Of a stretch of DNA of 29,490 bases, positions 1 through 8,273 are shown one piece after another. The position numbers and the translations under genes are program-made. The notes below the pieces were generated by a model that worked only from the letters and a program-made list of their open reading frames with translations, had not been told where the DNA came from and made no database searches. Source of the stretch: an uncultured Sphingobacteriales bacterium. GTDB taxonomy: Bacteria > Bacteroidota > Bacteroidia > Chitinophagales > Chitinophagaceae. The stretch spans positions 1 through 29,490 of the forward strand of contig CAMPKG010000002.1 of assembly GCA_946887085.1 (NCBI GenBank), written 5' to 3'. The first letter of the stretch is position 1. Each line of letters opens with the position of its first letter.

Positions 1-177
1 GTTATCAAAGCAGGAAGCTGGTTCGGCAGCGGGGTAGAAATTGAAGGTGGCTATACATTATGCGGGTGTACCGTTGCTCCCGGATTTGATTTCAACGATT
101 TTGAACTGGCAGACCGCAAAAAACTATCTGCTGAGTACCCTGAGCATGCTGCGCTCATTACAGAACTGACACGATAG
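1..177 (+). CDS. Cupin_5 (DUF985) family protein, C-terminal fragment
   Basis: The reading frame is open from base 1 and ends at TAG 175-177, so only the last 58 residues are in the window. The visible part carries the typical end of the cupin_5/DUF985 family: AGSWFGSG, then GYTLCGCTVAPGFDFNDFELADR, here quoted in pieces as GYTLCGCTVAPGF and DFNDFELADR, then a YPEH motif near the C-terminus. These proteins are small single-domain cupins of unknown substrate, presumed cytosolic. The stop codon abuts the stop codon of the convergent TolC-like gene with no spacer and no terminator hairpin. The family call is from remembered motif similarity; the function is unknown. Confidence 0.8.
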   Translation, partial: VIKAGSWFGSGVEIEGGYTLCGCTVAPGFDFNDFELADRKKLSAEYPEHAALITELTR

Positions 178-1473
178 CTATTTTACCAGCTCATTCTCTA
201 TCTCCAGCACCAGCGTTTCGCTCACCTTTACATTGTACGCAGCAGTATAGAAGCGCACCAGCGCCTGTACATAGCTGTTCTCCGCCTCGCGGGTTTCGAG
301 CGTAGTAGCTATTCCTACACGGAAGCGGGCACGCTGAATATCAAGGTTCTCTTTTGCATAGCGGATATTCTCTTGTTCAAGTTTATACGCAGCCACTGCT
401 ACTTCGTAATTGCGCCAGGCTGTGCGGTATTGCCTGCCCAGTTCCGTATTTTGTCTATGATACAGCAGTTCGTTACGCATGGCTTGCAGCGATGCAACCC
501 TCGCCTGCCTGCGGATATTACCACCCTGGAACAAGGGCATATTCAAGCTCAGGCCGCCGCTCGGCCCGCTGGTGCGATTGAATAGCGCAAAACCTGCTTC
601 ACTTTTGCTGTAGTTATAGTTATATCCGCCGTTGAGATCTAGTGTAGGCAGGTGAAATGTTCTGGCAATCCGCGAATTCACTCGCGAGATATCGGCGTTC
701 CTTCTTGCGATATCCACCGTGAGGTTTACGCCTTGCAGGGTTTGCCGGTCGGTTGGCTGCAAACCAAGGTCAGACCTCAGGCTGTCGTCAACGATGTAAG
801 ACTTGAATGGGTCTTCACCCATCAACAGGTTAAGCATGGCGAACGAAGAATTTACAGCAGACTCCTGACCGAGTGAATCCGACTGCCTGGCATTATAATC
901 GACACGCGCCTGCAGGAAATCAACCTTAGCGCTGGCCCCCGTTTCAAATTTTACCTGAGAGAGCATCATCCTGATCTTTGCCAATGCAAGCCCAGTATCA
1001 ATGGCTACCCCCTGCTGGTGCTGAAATACAACCTGTGCGTATGCCTGTATCACCTGCGATACTGTACGCTGCACTTGTTCCTTCAATTGCACCTGCGCCA
1101 GTTCTTCCTGCATGTTCAGCTGCCGTTTTAGGAGGAACATCCTGCCGCCATCGAATAAAGTCCAGTTGAGGTTCACAGCGCCGTTGTAAGCCATCGAGCG
1201 AGCGCCGTTACGCTCCTGTATGCGCCCGTCGGCAAATTCGATATGACTGTTGGTACTACCAACATTGACACCACCCGTTGCATTGATGTCGGGCAGCATA
1301 CCTGCATTGCCTATGGTATTATTTACTTCTGCCTGTTGTGCAACCACATTAGCTACGCGGATATCGAAATTATACTCGAGCGCTTTGGCAATTGCATCCT
1401 GAAGGGTAAGGCGTTCCTGGCCATACGATACATAGCCGGCAAACAGGAACATAGTTATGATAAGCTTCTTCAT
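178..1473 (-). CDS. TolC family outer-membrane efflux protein
   Basis: This is an outer-membrane factor that would form the exit duct of a tripartite efflux pump. From the chosen start the protein is 431 residues, typical for the family. It opens with a signal peptide (MKKLIITMFLFAGYVSYG, then QERLTLQDAIAKAL, the usual start of the mature OEP domain) and has the two long-helix OEP repeats, including TLFDGGR and MPLFQGGNIRRQ and the late LDIQRARFRVG segment. The frame stays open to an ATG at 1509, directly after the pump gene's stop codon. I prefer the ATG at 1473 because it puts the signal peptide at the N-terminus. It lies downstream of the RND gene and is surely co-transcribed with it. No adaptor gene is present nearby. 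Substrate cannot be read from sequence. Confidence 0.9.
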   Translation of the reverse strand: MKKLIITMFLFAGYVSYGQERLTLQDAIAKALEYNFDIRVANVVAQQAEVNNTIGNAGMLPDINATGGVNVGSTNSHIEFADGRIQERNGARSMAYNGAVNLNWTLFDGGRMFLLKRQLNMQEELAQVQLKEQVQRTVSQVIQAYAQVVFQHQQGVAIDTGLALAKIRMMLSQVKFETGASAKVDFLQARVDYNARQSDSLGQESAVNSSFAMLNLLMGEDPFKSYIVDDSLRSDLGLQPTDRQTLQGVNLTVDIARRNADISRVNSRIARTFHLPTLDLNGGYNYNYSKSEAGFALFNRTSGPSGGLSLNMPLFQGGNIRRQARVASLQAMRNELLYHRQNTELGRQYRTAWRNYEVAVAAYKLEQENIRYAKENLDIQRARFRVGIATTLETREAENSYVQALVRFYTAAYNVKVSETLVLEIENELVK

Positions 1474-1509
1474 TAATTCAATTCTCTTGAACGACCTTTC
1501 AAAAGTCAT

Positions 1510-4500
1510 TTAGTCACCTAATTTTTCTATTGCGGTAGAAGTCTGCACTTTTCTCCGCGACAGGAAAGTGTACATCACCGGCAATATGAACAAAGACAAT
1601 ATCAGTGAAAATAAGATACCCCAAACAATAACTATACCCAGCGGTATACGGCTGGTGGATGCCGCGCCCAGCGACAAGGCCAATGGCAATGCACCGCCTA
1701 TCATGGCAAGGCTGGTCATCAGGATAGGACGGAGACGCATCGTAGCTGCTTCGATGGCTGCGTTCATTTTATCCGCTCCCCTGTCACGTATATGGTTGGC
1801 GTATTCTACTATCAGGATACCATTCTTCGTTACAAGGCCTATCAGCATGATCATGCCTATCTGCGAGAATATGTTCAGCGTATGCCCGAATATCCATAAT
1901 GACAGTACGGCACCCGCTATCGCCAGCGGCACCGTCAGCATGATGATAAGCGGGTCCATGAAGCTCTCAAATTGCGCCGCGAGTATCAGGTAGATAAGCA
2001 CCAATGCAAGCAAAAAGGCAAATAAAGTATTCGACGAGCTCTCTACATAGTCTTTGGACGATCCACCCAGCGAAGTACTAAATGATTCATCGATGACCTT
2101 GCGTTCCTTCAGCCGGTTGTAGATATTGTTCATCTCTGCAATACCGTCGCCAATAGTTCTCCCCTGAGCCAGACCAGCCGATATAGTTGCCGATTTATAA
2201 CGGTTGTAGTGGTATATCTGCGAAGGACTGGTAACTTCCTCTGTCGTTATCAGGTTATCGAGCGAGATAAACTCCCCTGCAGCATTCTTTACGTGGAATG
2301 TTGAAAGGTCAACCGGCGCTTCCCTATTCTCGCGGCTTACCTGCCCTATCACTTCATACTGTTTGCCATTCTTTGTGAAATAACCCATGCGGCGGTTGCT
2401 GAGCGCCAGTTGCAGGGTTTGCGAAATATCGGCAATGGACACGCCCAGTTGTGAAGCTTTTGCGCGATCAATGGAAACCGTAAGCTCTGGTTTGTTGAAT
2501 TTCAGATCCGCGTCAGAACCCTGGAACATCGGATTTTTCTGCACCTCATCGAGAAATACAGGAAGCACTTTCGTTAGCTTATCGAAGTTGATGTTCTGTA
2601 AAATAAATACCACAGGAAATGCACTACCACCGCGCTGCACGGATATCGTTTGTTCTTGAATAGCGAATGCACGGCCAAAGCTAAACTTCTGGAAATTCCT
2701 GTTTGCTGTAGCCACTATCTCCTCCTGGCTGCGTTCACGCTGGTCCGGTTCATTCAGTCTAACATTGATGAAGCCGGTATTTACTGCCCCCGAGCCCGTG
2801 AAGCCCGGGGCCGTTACTGACAATATAACTTCCTTTTCCGGAACCGAATCAAGCAGTACACCCACGAGGTTGTCCATATAATTATCCATGGCATCATAAG
2901 AGGTGCCCTCGGGTGCCGATATCTGCGCACGGAAACGACTGCGGTCTTCCAGGGGGGCCAGCTCCGACTGCAAACCGCTGCCGACTAAGAAGATAATGAC
3001 AAAACAAACAGCCACACCCACCAGGGCTACCCATTTGCGCTTCATGATCCATTCGAGGCCATTCTTATAACGGGCTTCCAATCCAAGAAAAAATGGTTCT
3101 GATTTAACGTAGAATTTCGAAGGCTTATGCACTTTGCGTGTCATCATCACATTCAGCACCGGTGTCAGTGTCAGTGATACAAACGCAGAAATAAGCACCG
3201 CACCAGCAACTACCACCCCAAATTCCTTAAACAAACGTCCTGTAAAACCCTGGAGAAAGAGTATAGGTAGAAACACAACAGCCAGTGTTATAGATGTAGA
3301 AATAACGGCAAAATAAATTTCCTCGCTGCCCTCTTTGGCAGCGCGGTACTTATCCATGCCCTTCTCAATACGTTTATAAATGTTCTCCGTTACAACAATA
3401 CCATCATCCACCACAAGGCCTGTCGCAAGAACTATCGCCAGTAGCGTGAGGATGTTGATGGTAAAACCCATCAGGTACATGATGAAGAAGGCGCCGATGA
3501 GACTCACCGGGATATCTATCAACGGACGCAGAGCGATCAGCCAGTCGCGGAAGAAGAGATAGATAATAAGTATTACCAACGCGAATGCAATGAACAAGGT
3601 CTCCTCAACCTCGGCTATCGACTTCTTGATGAACGATGTTGTATCCATCGCAATGGCCACTTTAAAATCGGCAGGGATATCTTTTTTAAGCTCGTCATAG
3701 CGTTTATAAAATTCATCTGCAATAGCTACGTAGTTCGATCCCGGTTGCGGCGTCAGCGCCAATGCGATCATCGGCACAGCACTCTCCTTCAGCACCGATT
3801 CTTCATTTTCCGGACCGAGAACAGCCTCACCTATGTTACTGAGCCTTACATCCACGCCACCAACATTCTTTACGATCAGGTTATTGAAATCTTCTTCAGA
3901 ATACAACCGCCCGAACGTTCGCACCGAAAGCTCTGTATTAGCGCCCGAGAGTTTACCTGAAGGCAGTTCAACGTTCTGCCTGCTCAGCGCTGCTTCCACA
4001 TCCTGGAAGGTGATGCCATAGCCAGCCATCTTCAACGGATCAAGCCATAGGCGCATTGCATAACGTTTCTCACCCCAGATCCTGATACTGCTGACACCGG
4101 GAATGGTCTGTAGCTTTTCCACCAGCACGTTCTCTGCATACTCTGTCAGTTCCAGTTGGTTGCGGGTGTCGCTTTGCACCGTCATAGAGATGATAGGCGA
4201 CGAGTTCGCATCCGCTTTCGAAACCACGGGTGGTGCATCGATATCCTGTGGAAGGTTGCGCACAGCCTGTGATACTTTATCGCGCACGTCGTTTGCCGCT
4301 GCTTCGAGGTCAATGCCAAGATCAAATTCGACGGTGATATTGCTCGCTCCCTGGGCGCTGGTAGATGATATAGTTTTGATACCAGCTATACCATTAACAG
4401 ATTTCTCAAGTGGCTCGGTTATCTGTGTCTCAACAATATCAGGGTTAGCACCTGCATAAGAGGTGCGCACGTTGATAATGGGCGGATCGATAGAGGGAAA

Positions 4501-4608
4501 ATCACGTACACCCAGGAAGGTGAAACCAATGACACCAAACACGATGATGATGATATTGAGAACTATAGCTAAAACAGGGCGGCGTAACGATAACGAAGGA
4601 AGACTCAT
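1510..4608 (-). CDS. RND efflux transporter permease (AcrB/HAE1-like)
   Basis: Inner-membrane proton-driven pump of 1032 residues, full length for the HAE1/AcrB family. An N-terminal membrane helix (about 10-32) is followed by the first large periplasmic loop, the TM2-TM6 block (about 335-500), the second periplasmic loop, and the TM8-TM12 block (about 860-1020). The proton-relay residues are visible: the Asp pair D401-D402 in GLVVDDGIVVTENI (TM4) and K928 in GLVTKNG (TM10), equivalent to AcrB D407/D408 and K940. That makes an active drug- or metabolite-type exporter likely rather than a degenerate copy. It is first in a two-gene operon with the TolC-like gene. The usual membrane-fusion adaptor gene upstream is missing, so the adaptor must be encoded elsewhere. 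Substrate is unknown. Confidence 0.95.
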   Translation of the reverse strand: MSLPSLSLRRPVLAIVLNIIIIVFGVIGFTFLGVRDFPSIDPPIINVRTSYAGANPDIVETQITEPLEKSVNGIAGIKTISSTSAQGASNITVEFDLGIDLEAAANDVRDKVSQAVRNLPQDIDAPPVVSKADANSSPIISMTVQSDTRNQLELTEYAENVLVEKLQTIPGVSSIRIWGEKRYAMRLWLDPLKMAGYGITFQDVEAALSRQNVELPSGKLSGANTELSVRTFGRLYSEEDFNNLIVKNVGGVDVRLSNIGEAVLGPENEESVLKESAVPMIALALTPQPGSNYVAIADEFYKRYDELKKDIPADFKVAIAMDTTSFIKKSIAEVEETLFIAFALVILIIYLFFRDWLIALRPLIDIPVSLIGAFFIMYLMGFTINILTLLAIVLATGLVVDDGIVVTENIYKRIEKGMDKYRAAKEGSEEIYFAVISTSITLAVVFLPILFLQGFTGRLFKEFGVVVAGAVLISAFVSLTLTPVLNVMMTRKVHKPSKFYVKSEPFFLGLEARYKNGLEWIMKRKWVALVGVAVCFVIIFLVGSGLQSELAPLEDRSRFRAQISAPEGTSYDAMDNYMDNLVGVLLDSVPEKEVILSVTAPGFTGSGAVNTGFINVRLNEPDQRERSQEEIVATANRNFQKFSFGRAFAIQEQTISVQRGGSAFPVVFILQNINFDKLTKVLPVFLDEVQKNPMFQGSDADLKFNKPELTVSIDRAKASQLGVSIADISQTLQLALSNRRMGYFTKNGKQYEVIGQVSRENREAPVDLSTFHVKNAAGEFISLDNLITTEEVTSPSQIYHYNRYKSATISAGLAQGRTIGDGIAEMNNIYNRLKERKVIDESFSTSLGGSSKDYVESSSNTLFAFLLALVLIYLILAAQFESFMDPLIIMLTVPLAIAGAVLSLWIFGHTLNIFSQIGMIMLIGLVTKNGILIVEYANHIRDRGADKMNAAIEAATMRLRPILMTSLAMIGGALPLALSLGAASTSRIPLGIVIVWGILFSLILSLFILPVMYTFLSRRKVQTSTAIEKLGD

Positions 4609-4913
4609 GTATGGCTGTTCAGAAAACTAGCACAATATACGGAGTTGACGCCGTTTACTGTGGTCTTCGAAGAGGTATACGAACCGTAGAATGCTGTATA
4701 TGACAATGTTACACCAGGCTGGCCCGAAAGTTAGACGCATCTGCACTCCCCTGAAATGCTGATAAACAAGCCATAACAATAATACTGTTAATGCGACAGT
4801 GATCGTATTAAGCCTATACCGGTATTTTAATTAACTATGAATCTGCCGGTGTTTTTTGGGCTTTCGGTAAGGCCTGCTAACTTTGGCGTTCATTTAACCA
4901 AAACACTTTTTCT
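4609..4913. other. Divergent intergenic region between the RND operon and sodA
   Basis: This 305-bp gap has no convincing gene. It holds the sodA promoter at its right end. A weak minus-strand match to the Bacteroidota -7 element (TAGTTTTC read on the minus strand, 4622-4629) sits about 14 bp before the RND start. A perfect 10-bp palindrome ATACCGGTAT lies at 4816-4825, upstream of the sodA -33 element, and could be an operator. No remnant of an adaptor (MFP) gene was seen. Confidence 0.5.
4855..4885 (+). promoter_or_regulatory. Bacteroidota-type promoter of sodA
   Basis: TTTG at 4855-4858 and TAACTTTG at 4878-4885 are separated by 19 bp. This matches the known Bacteroidota sigma-ABfr consensus (TTTG, 19-21 bp, TAnnTTTG) exactly. 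The -7 element ends 28 bp before the sodA ATG, leaving a short A-rich leader without a Shine-Dalgarno sequence. Confidence 0.75.
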
Positions 4914-5516
4914 ATGGCACACTCTCTTCCTTCGCTACCATATGGCTTCGATGCACTGGAGCCGCACATCGATGCACAAACCATGCAAATACATCACGGC
5001 AAGCACCACCAGGCTTATGTCGACAACCTGAATAAAGCGCTTGCAGGTTCTGACGGAGAAAACAAATCGCTGGAAGAACTAATGGCAAATATTTCAGCAT
5101 TCCCCGCTGCTGTACGCAATAACGGCGGCGGACATTATAATCATACACTTTTCTGGAGCATACTTGGCCCTAACGGCGGCATGCCATCCGGCGACCTCGC
5201 GAACGCCATCAACGAAACCTTTGGCTCAATTGACGGACTGAAAGAAAAAATGAATGCAGCAGGTACTACCCGTTTCGGTAGCGGCTGGGCATGGCTGATC
5301 GTCAAAGACGGAAAGCTGGAAGTAACCTCTACTCCCAACCAGGATAACCCGCTGATGGATGTTGCTGATGTAAAAGGCACGCCAATTCTGGGTATTGATG
5401 TTTGGGAGCACGCATACTACCTGAAATACCAGAATAAACGCCCCGACTACCTGGCAGCTATCTGGAACGTGATCAACTGGGAAGAAGTTGGTAGGCGCTA
5501 CCAGGCCGCCAAATAA
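4914..5516 (+). CDS. sodA: Superoxide dismutase, Mn-type (Fe/Mn family)
   Basis: Converts superoxide to hydrogen peroxide and oxygen; 200 residues with no signal peptide, so cytosolic. All four metal ligands are present: H27 (in MQIHHGKHH), H77 (in [11 protein letters not shown]), D162 and H166 (in [11 protein letters not shown]). The outer-sphere glutamine lies in the C-terminal half (Q143 in NQDNPLM) and a Gly occupies the position that carries Gln in Fe enzymes. Both favour manganese over iron, although cambialistic use cannot be excluded from sequence. The gene stands alone between its own promoter and a strong terminator. The ATG at 4914 is fixed by the conserved N-terminal [13 protein letters not shown] segment. 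Confidence 0.97.
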   Translation: MAHSLPSLPYGFDALEPHIDAQTMQIHHGKHHQAYVDNLNKALAGSDGENKSLEELMANISAFPAAVRNNGGGHYNHTLFWSILGPNGGMPSGDLANAINETFGSIDGLKEKMNAAGTTRFGSGWAWLIVKDGKLEVTSTPNQDNPLMDVADVKGTPILGIDVWEHAYYLKYQNKRPDYLAAIWNVINWEEVGRRYQAAK

Positions 5517-5541
5517 CCTTAGCTCAAAACTTAAATAATCT

Positions 5542-5566
5542 TAAGGCTGCAATCATTGCAGCCTTA
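5542..5566 (+). terminator. Rho-independent terminator of sodA
   Basis: An 11-bp perfect stem (TAAGGCTGCAA, TCA loop, TTGCAGCCTTA) starts 25 bp after the sodA stop. The U-tract is poor (TTACTCATTT), so termination efficiency is uncertain, but the stem is flawless and well placed. Confidence 0.75.
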
Positions 5567-5601
5567 CTCATTTCCGGTTAACAATAATATTTCCGAACTT
5601 T

Positions 5602-5618
5602 CGTTTAAGCCTTAAACG
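5602..5618. promoter_or_regulatory. 17-bp perfect palindrome upstream of an outer-membrane protein gene
   Basis: CGTTTAAG, a central C, then CTTAAACG form 8-bp perfect arms. The palindrome lies 9 bp before the ATG at 5628 and just after a degraded -7-like GAACTTTC at 5595-5602. It could be an operator or a short leader hairpin. There is no direct evidence of a regulator. Confidence 0.35.
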
Positions 5619-5627
5619 TCTATATAT

Positions 5628-6323
5628 ATGAAAAGGGGAATCCTGTTTGCCTTACTGTGCTCCTGCACACTCCCTGCTGCAATAGCGCAGGAAGAGAACG
5701 ATGAACTTACCACACCACAGCCTTTGCCTAGAGAAAGAACGCGGGAGTTGGGCATTATGAGCCAGATGGGTGGCTACGATTATGACATAAACATTATCGG
5801 GGCACAGTTTAAAACATACAAAGATGAGCGCAGAGCTTTTCGTCTTATGGCAGGCTATGGCAACTATCACAATTTCTCTAACAACGTCGTTGCTATAGGA
5901 TCAGATACGGTAACCGAAGTGCATTCTTTTACTAAGATAAACATGCCTCTTTTAGGTCTAGGTGTGGAAATGCAGCGCCATTTCTGGAAAAAAATATACC
6001 TGTTTGCGGGGATAGAAGTACGCGGAGGTTATGGTAAGGGTAATCTGGATACCATGATGTCGAGCAGGCAGATCAATACGCAGGGGCCGGGAAATCCTAA
6101 CGGTGCTCCTTTTGTGCCGCAAGATGTATCACTCACTTATATATCTGCGTCACCGTCAATAGGCGCCAAAATACATGGTAAGCGCATAGGAGCAGGTATT
6201 GAACTGATGCCGGTCAACCTGGTTTACCGCAACCTGGATTATGAAAAAGGAAGCTCGATCGGAACGTTTGATTTTAATTCTGCTATCTTTCAGCAACGCC
6301 TCTTTATTTACTACCGTTTCTAG
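5628..6323 (+). CDS. Outer-membrane beta-barrel protein, family not recognised
   Basis: A 231-residue protein with a clear signal peptide (residues 1-20, ending AAIA before QEENDEL). Alternating hydrophobic/polar strands with many Gly and aromatic residues follow, and the last residues, YYRF, end in the aromatic residue typical of Bam-inserted barrels. The mature protein starts with an acidic, Pro-rich stretch (about 22-40). Strand-like segments include LFAGIEVRGGYGKG and GAGIELMPVNLVYR. The size suggests an 8- to 10-stranded OmpW/OmpA-like barrel, but I cannot name the family. Its stop is 3 bp from the convergent cytochrome gene's stop, with no terminator between them. Function is unknown. 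Confidence 0.8.
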   Translation: MKRGILFALLCSCTLPAAIAQEENDELTTPQPLPRERTRELGIMSQMGGYDYDINIIGAQFKTYKDERRAFRLMAGYGNYHNFSNNVVAIGSDTVTEVHSFTKINMPLLGLGVEMQRHFWKKIYLFAGIEVRGGYGKGNLDTMMSSRQINTQGPGNPNGAPFVPQDVSLTYISASPSIGAKIHGKRIGAGIELMPVNLVYRNLDYEKGSSIGTFDFNSAIFQQRLFIYYRF

Positions 6324-6326
6324 CAA

Positions 6327-8270
6327 TTATTTAAGATCTGACAACATTGCACGCGCCTGTTGATTCTGCGGATGCTTTTTCAACAGATGCTGTAGTGTTT
6401 TCTTTGCTTTGTCGTCCTGTGCATTCGCATGATACACCACAGCCATATTGATGAGCGTCTGCTCATGATCGGGATTTAACATCACAGCTTTTAGCAGGTG
6501 GTCATAAGCCATGGTCATATTACCCTGCTGCAGGTAAAGGTAGCCGATGTTGGTATTTGCTGATTGATAGTTAGGATTTTCTGCAAGAATAAAGCTGAAT
6601 ACTTTTTGCGACTCTTGTATATTGCCCATAGCCAGCAGGCACGTACCGTATTTATTCTGGAAGTCTAACGAGTATGGCCATATGGATACTGCCTGTTTAT
6701 ACCATGGTAAAGCGGCAGAGGCCTGCTGCAGGTTGTAATAGCTGTCACCAACACGGTAGGCAGCCCATGCATCCTTCATATCTTCCGGTTTCAGCCCCGA
6801 GCCGTACTCTACGACTTTTGCAAAATCATTTAACAGGAAATAGGCACGTATATAATCGCGGTTCTGTTTTTTATTTGCCTCGTCTTCCTGTTGCAGGGAT
6901 AAGTAATACAATGCCGAATCAATAAGCCCTTTGTTGGGATTATAACGCTCATAAAATTCCATGAATGCCCGAGCTGTGGTGATCGCATCCACTTTGTCGT
7001 TGTTGAAACATTTGAGACCAAGAAAAGCAGTGATCTTCTTCTGTAAAGTATCCTGCATCGGGCGGCGGCGTATATAGTGGTCAGTAACAGCCACGTGTGG
7101 GATATCGATGCTGCCCTGGTGCATCATGTGGCAGGTTACACAGTCATCATTCTTTGTAGCGCGTACCCGCAAACTTTCAGTACAATGCGGTTGCTGCGGA
7201 CCGCCATGGCAGCCGTTGCAGGCATCGATATATTGACTGCGCGGCGTGAATTTAACGCTCACATGCGGGTTATGGCAGGTGATACAGCTCATCTTGCCCG
7301 AGTTGAGATAACAGGGGCTTTTCTTCATCCGCTCCACGTGCGAGGCCATGATCATTTTATCCTGGGCACCTTCGTACTGCGGCATAAATACATTCATCAC
7401 TTCTGATAAATGCATGCCCGGCCTGAAGTCCATGAACGATTTACCATCGTTCAATACAGCGATACCTTGCAGGTGACAGCGCTGGCAGATGTTATTTTGC
7501 AACTCTGTAGAAAGCCTGCGCGGGTTGACAATGGTATAGTCAGGATTTTTTGAAGTATCCACGATGTTACCTGCACGTTTCTCCTTTACGTGCAACTCGC
7601 CCGGACCATGGCAGCGTTCACAATCGATACCGCGTTTGACGGTGAGATATTTATTCTGGCTATTGGCTACGAAATCGGGCAGGCCGTTATGGCAGCTCAT
7701 ACACTCATTCTCTATCAGCCTGCTAAAACGGGTGTTCGTTCCATTCTCAAACCCCGGTGCGAGGTCCCATTTGCGTTTTTGCGTGTAAAAAGTAATAGGT
7801 GCCTGGTAGAGATAACCATTGCTGCTGAAGATATGCGAGTTGGTATGCTGGCCGGAGCCGATGATGTAGTCGATCTTCTGCACCAGCTTATGCACAGTGT
7901 CTTTTCCCTCAAGGCGAAACTCCATCACATAGAGTGAATCATTCTGCCAGTAAGGTTTGTAGTAAAAGTCGAGGTCTTTATCGTACACGATCGCATGAGC
8001 ACCAAAATCAGCTGCAGACTTTTGCTTCGAAGCAAAGTCGTACGACTGCCCCATGCCTGTTTGAATAAATGTCTGGTAAATGTTCTCGTGGCAGGTGCGG
8101 CATTCCTGCATACCCACATAACGTATGCTGGTATCATACACGCTCTTCCATGCCGATGAGTTTTCGCCGCCGGCTGCTTCTTTTTCAGGATTGTTGCAGT
8201 AAAATGATGGCAGAGCCACCGCTATTAAAGCGGCAACCAGAAGCATATAGCGAAGAAGACGTGATGGCAT
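6327..8270 (-). CDS. Seven-haem cytochrome c with C-terminal TPR repeats
   Basis: A 647-residue exported electron-transfer protein. A signal sequence spans about residues 5-24 and is followed by C25 (SFYC), which is a poor lipobox. Seven CxxCH haem-binding motifs follow at residues 57, 190, 217, 262, 329, 351 and 377 (CRTCH, CMSCH, CERCH, CQRCH, CITCH, CNGCH, CVTCH), with conserved His residues between them that could be distal ligands. The layout resembles the cytochrome c554/doubled-CXXCH group. The last 200 residues (about 450-647) are TPR repeats, for example GNIQESQKVFSFILAENPNY, suggesting a protein-binding arm. It lies 3 bp after tyrS on the same strand, so it is probably co-transcribed with it. 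The redox partner and substrate are unknown; nitrite, hydroxylamine or tetrathionate chemistry is only a guess and is not claimed. Confidence 0.9.
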   Translation of the reverse strand: MPSRLLRYMLLVAALIAVALPSFYCNNPEKEAAGGENSSAWKSVYDTSIRYVGMQECRTCHENIYQTFIQTGMGQSYDFASKQKSAADFGAHAIVYDKDLDFYYKPYWQNDSLYVMEFRLEGKDTVHKLVQKIDYIIGSGQHTNSHIFSSNGYLYQAPITFYTQKRKWDLAPGFENGTNTRFSRLIENECMSCHNGLPDFVANSQNKYLTVKRGIDCERCHGPGELHVKEKRAGNIVDTSKNPDYTIVNPRRLSTELQNNICQRCHLQGIAVLNDGKSFMDFRPGMHLSEVMNVFMPQYEGAQDKMIMASHVERMKKSPCYLNSGKMSCITCHNPHVSVKFTPRSQYIDACNGCHGGPQQPHCTESLRVRATKNDDCVTCHMMHQGSIDIPHVAVTDHYIRRRPMQDTLQKKITAFLGLKCFNNDKVDAITTARAFMEFYERYNPNKGLIDSALYYLSLQQEDEANKKQNRDYIRAYFLLNDFAKVVEYGSGLKPEDMKDAWAAYRVGDSYYNLQQASAALPWYKQAVSIWPYSLDFQNKYGTCLLAMGNIQESQKVFSFILAENPNYQSANTNIGYLYLQQGNMTMAYDHLLKAVMLNPDHEQTLINMAVVYHANAQDDKAKKTLQHLLKKHPQNQQARAMLSDLK

Positions 8271-8273
8271 GCA

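Noticed and set aside
4816..4825. ATACCGGTAT palindrome upstream of sodA as an operator
   Set aside because: A single 10-bp palindrome is too short to support a regulator call; it is noted only in the intergenic entry.
4837..5031. Small open frame starting upstream of sodA
   Set aside because: It crosses the sodA promoter and start in another frame and has no features of a real protein.
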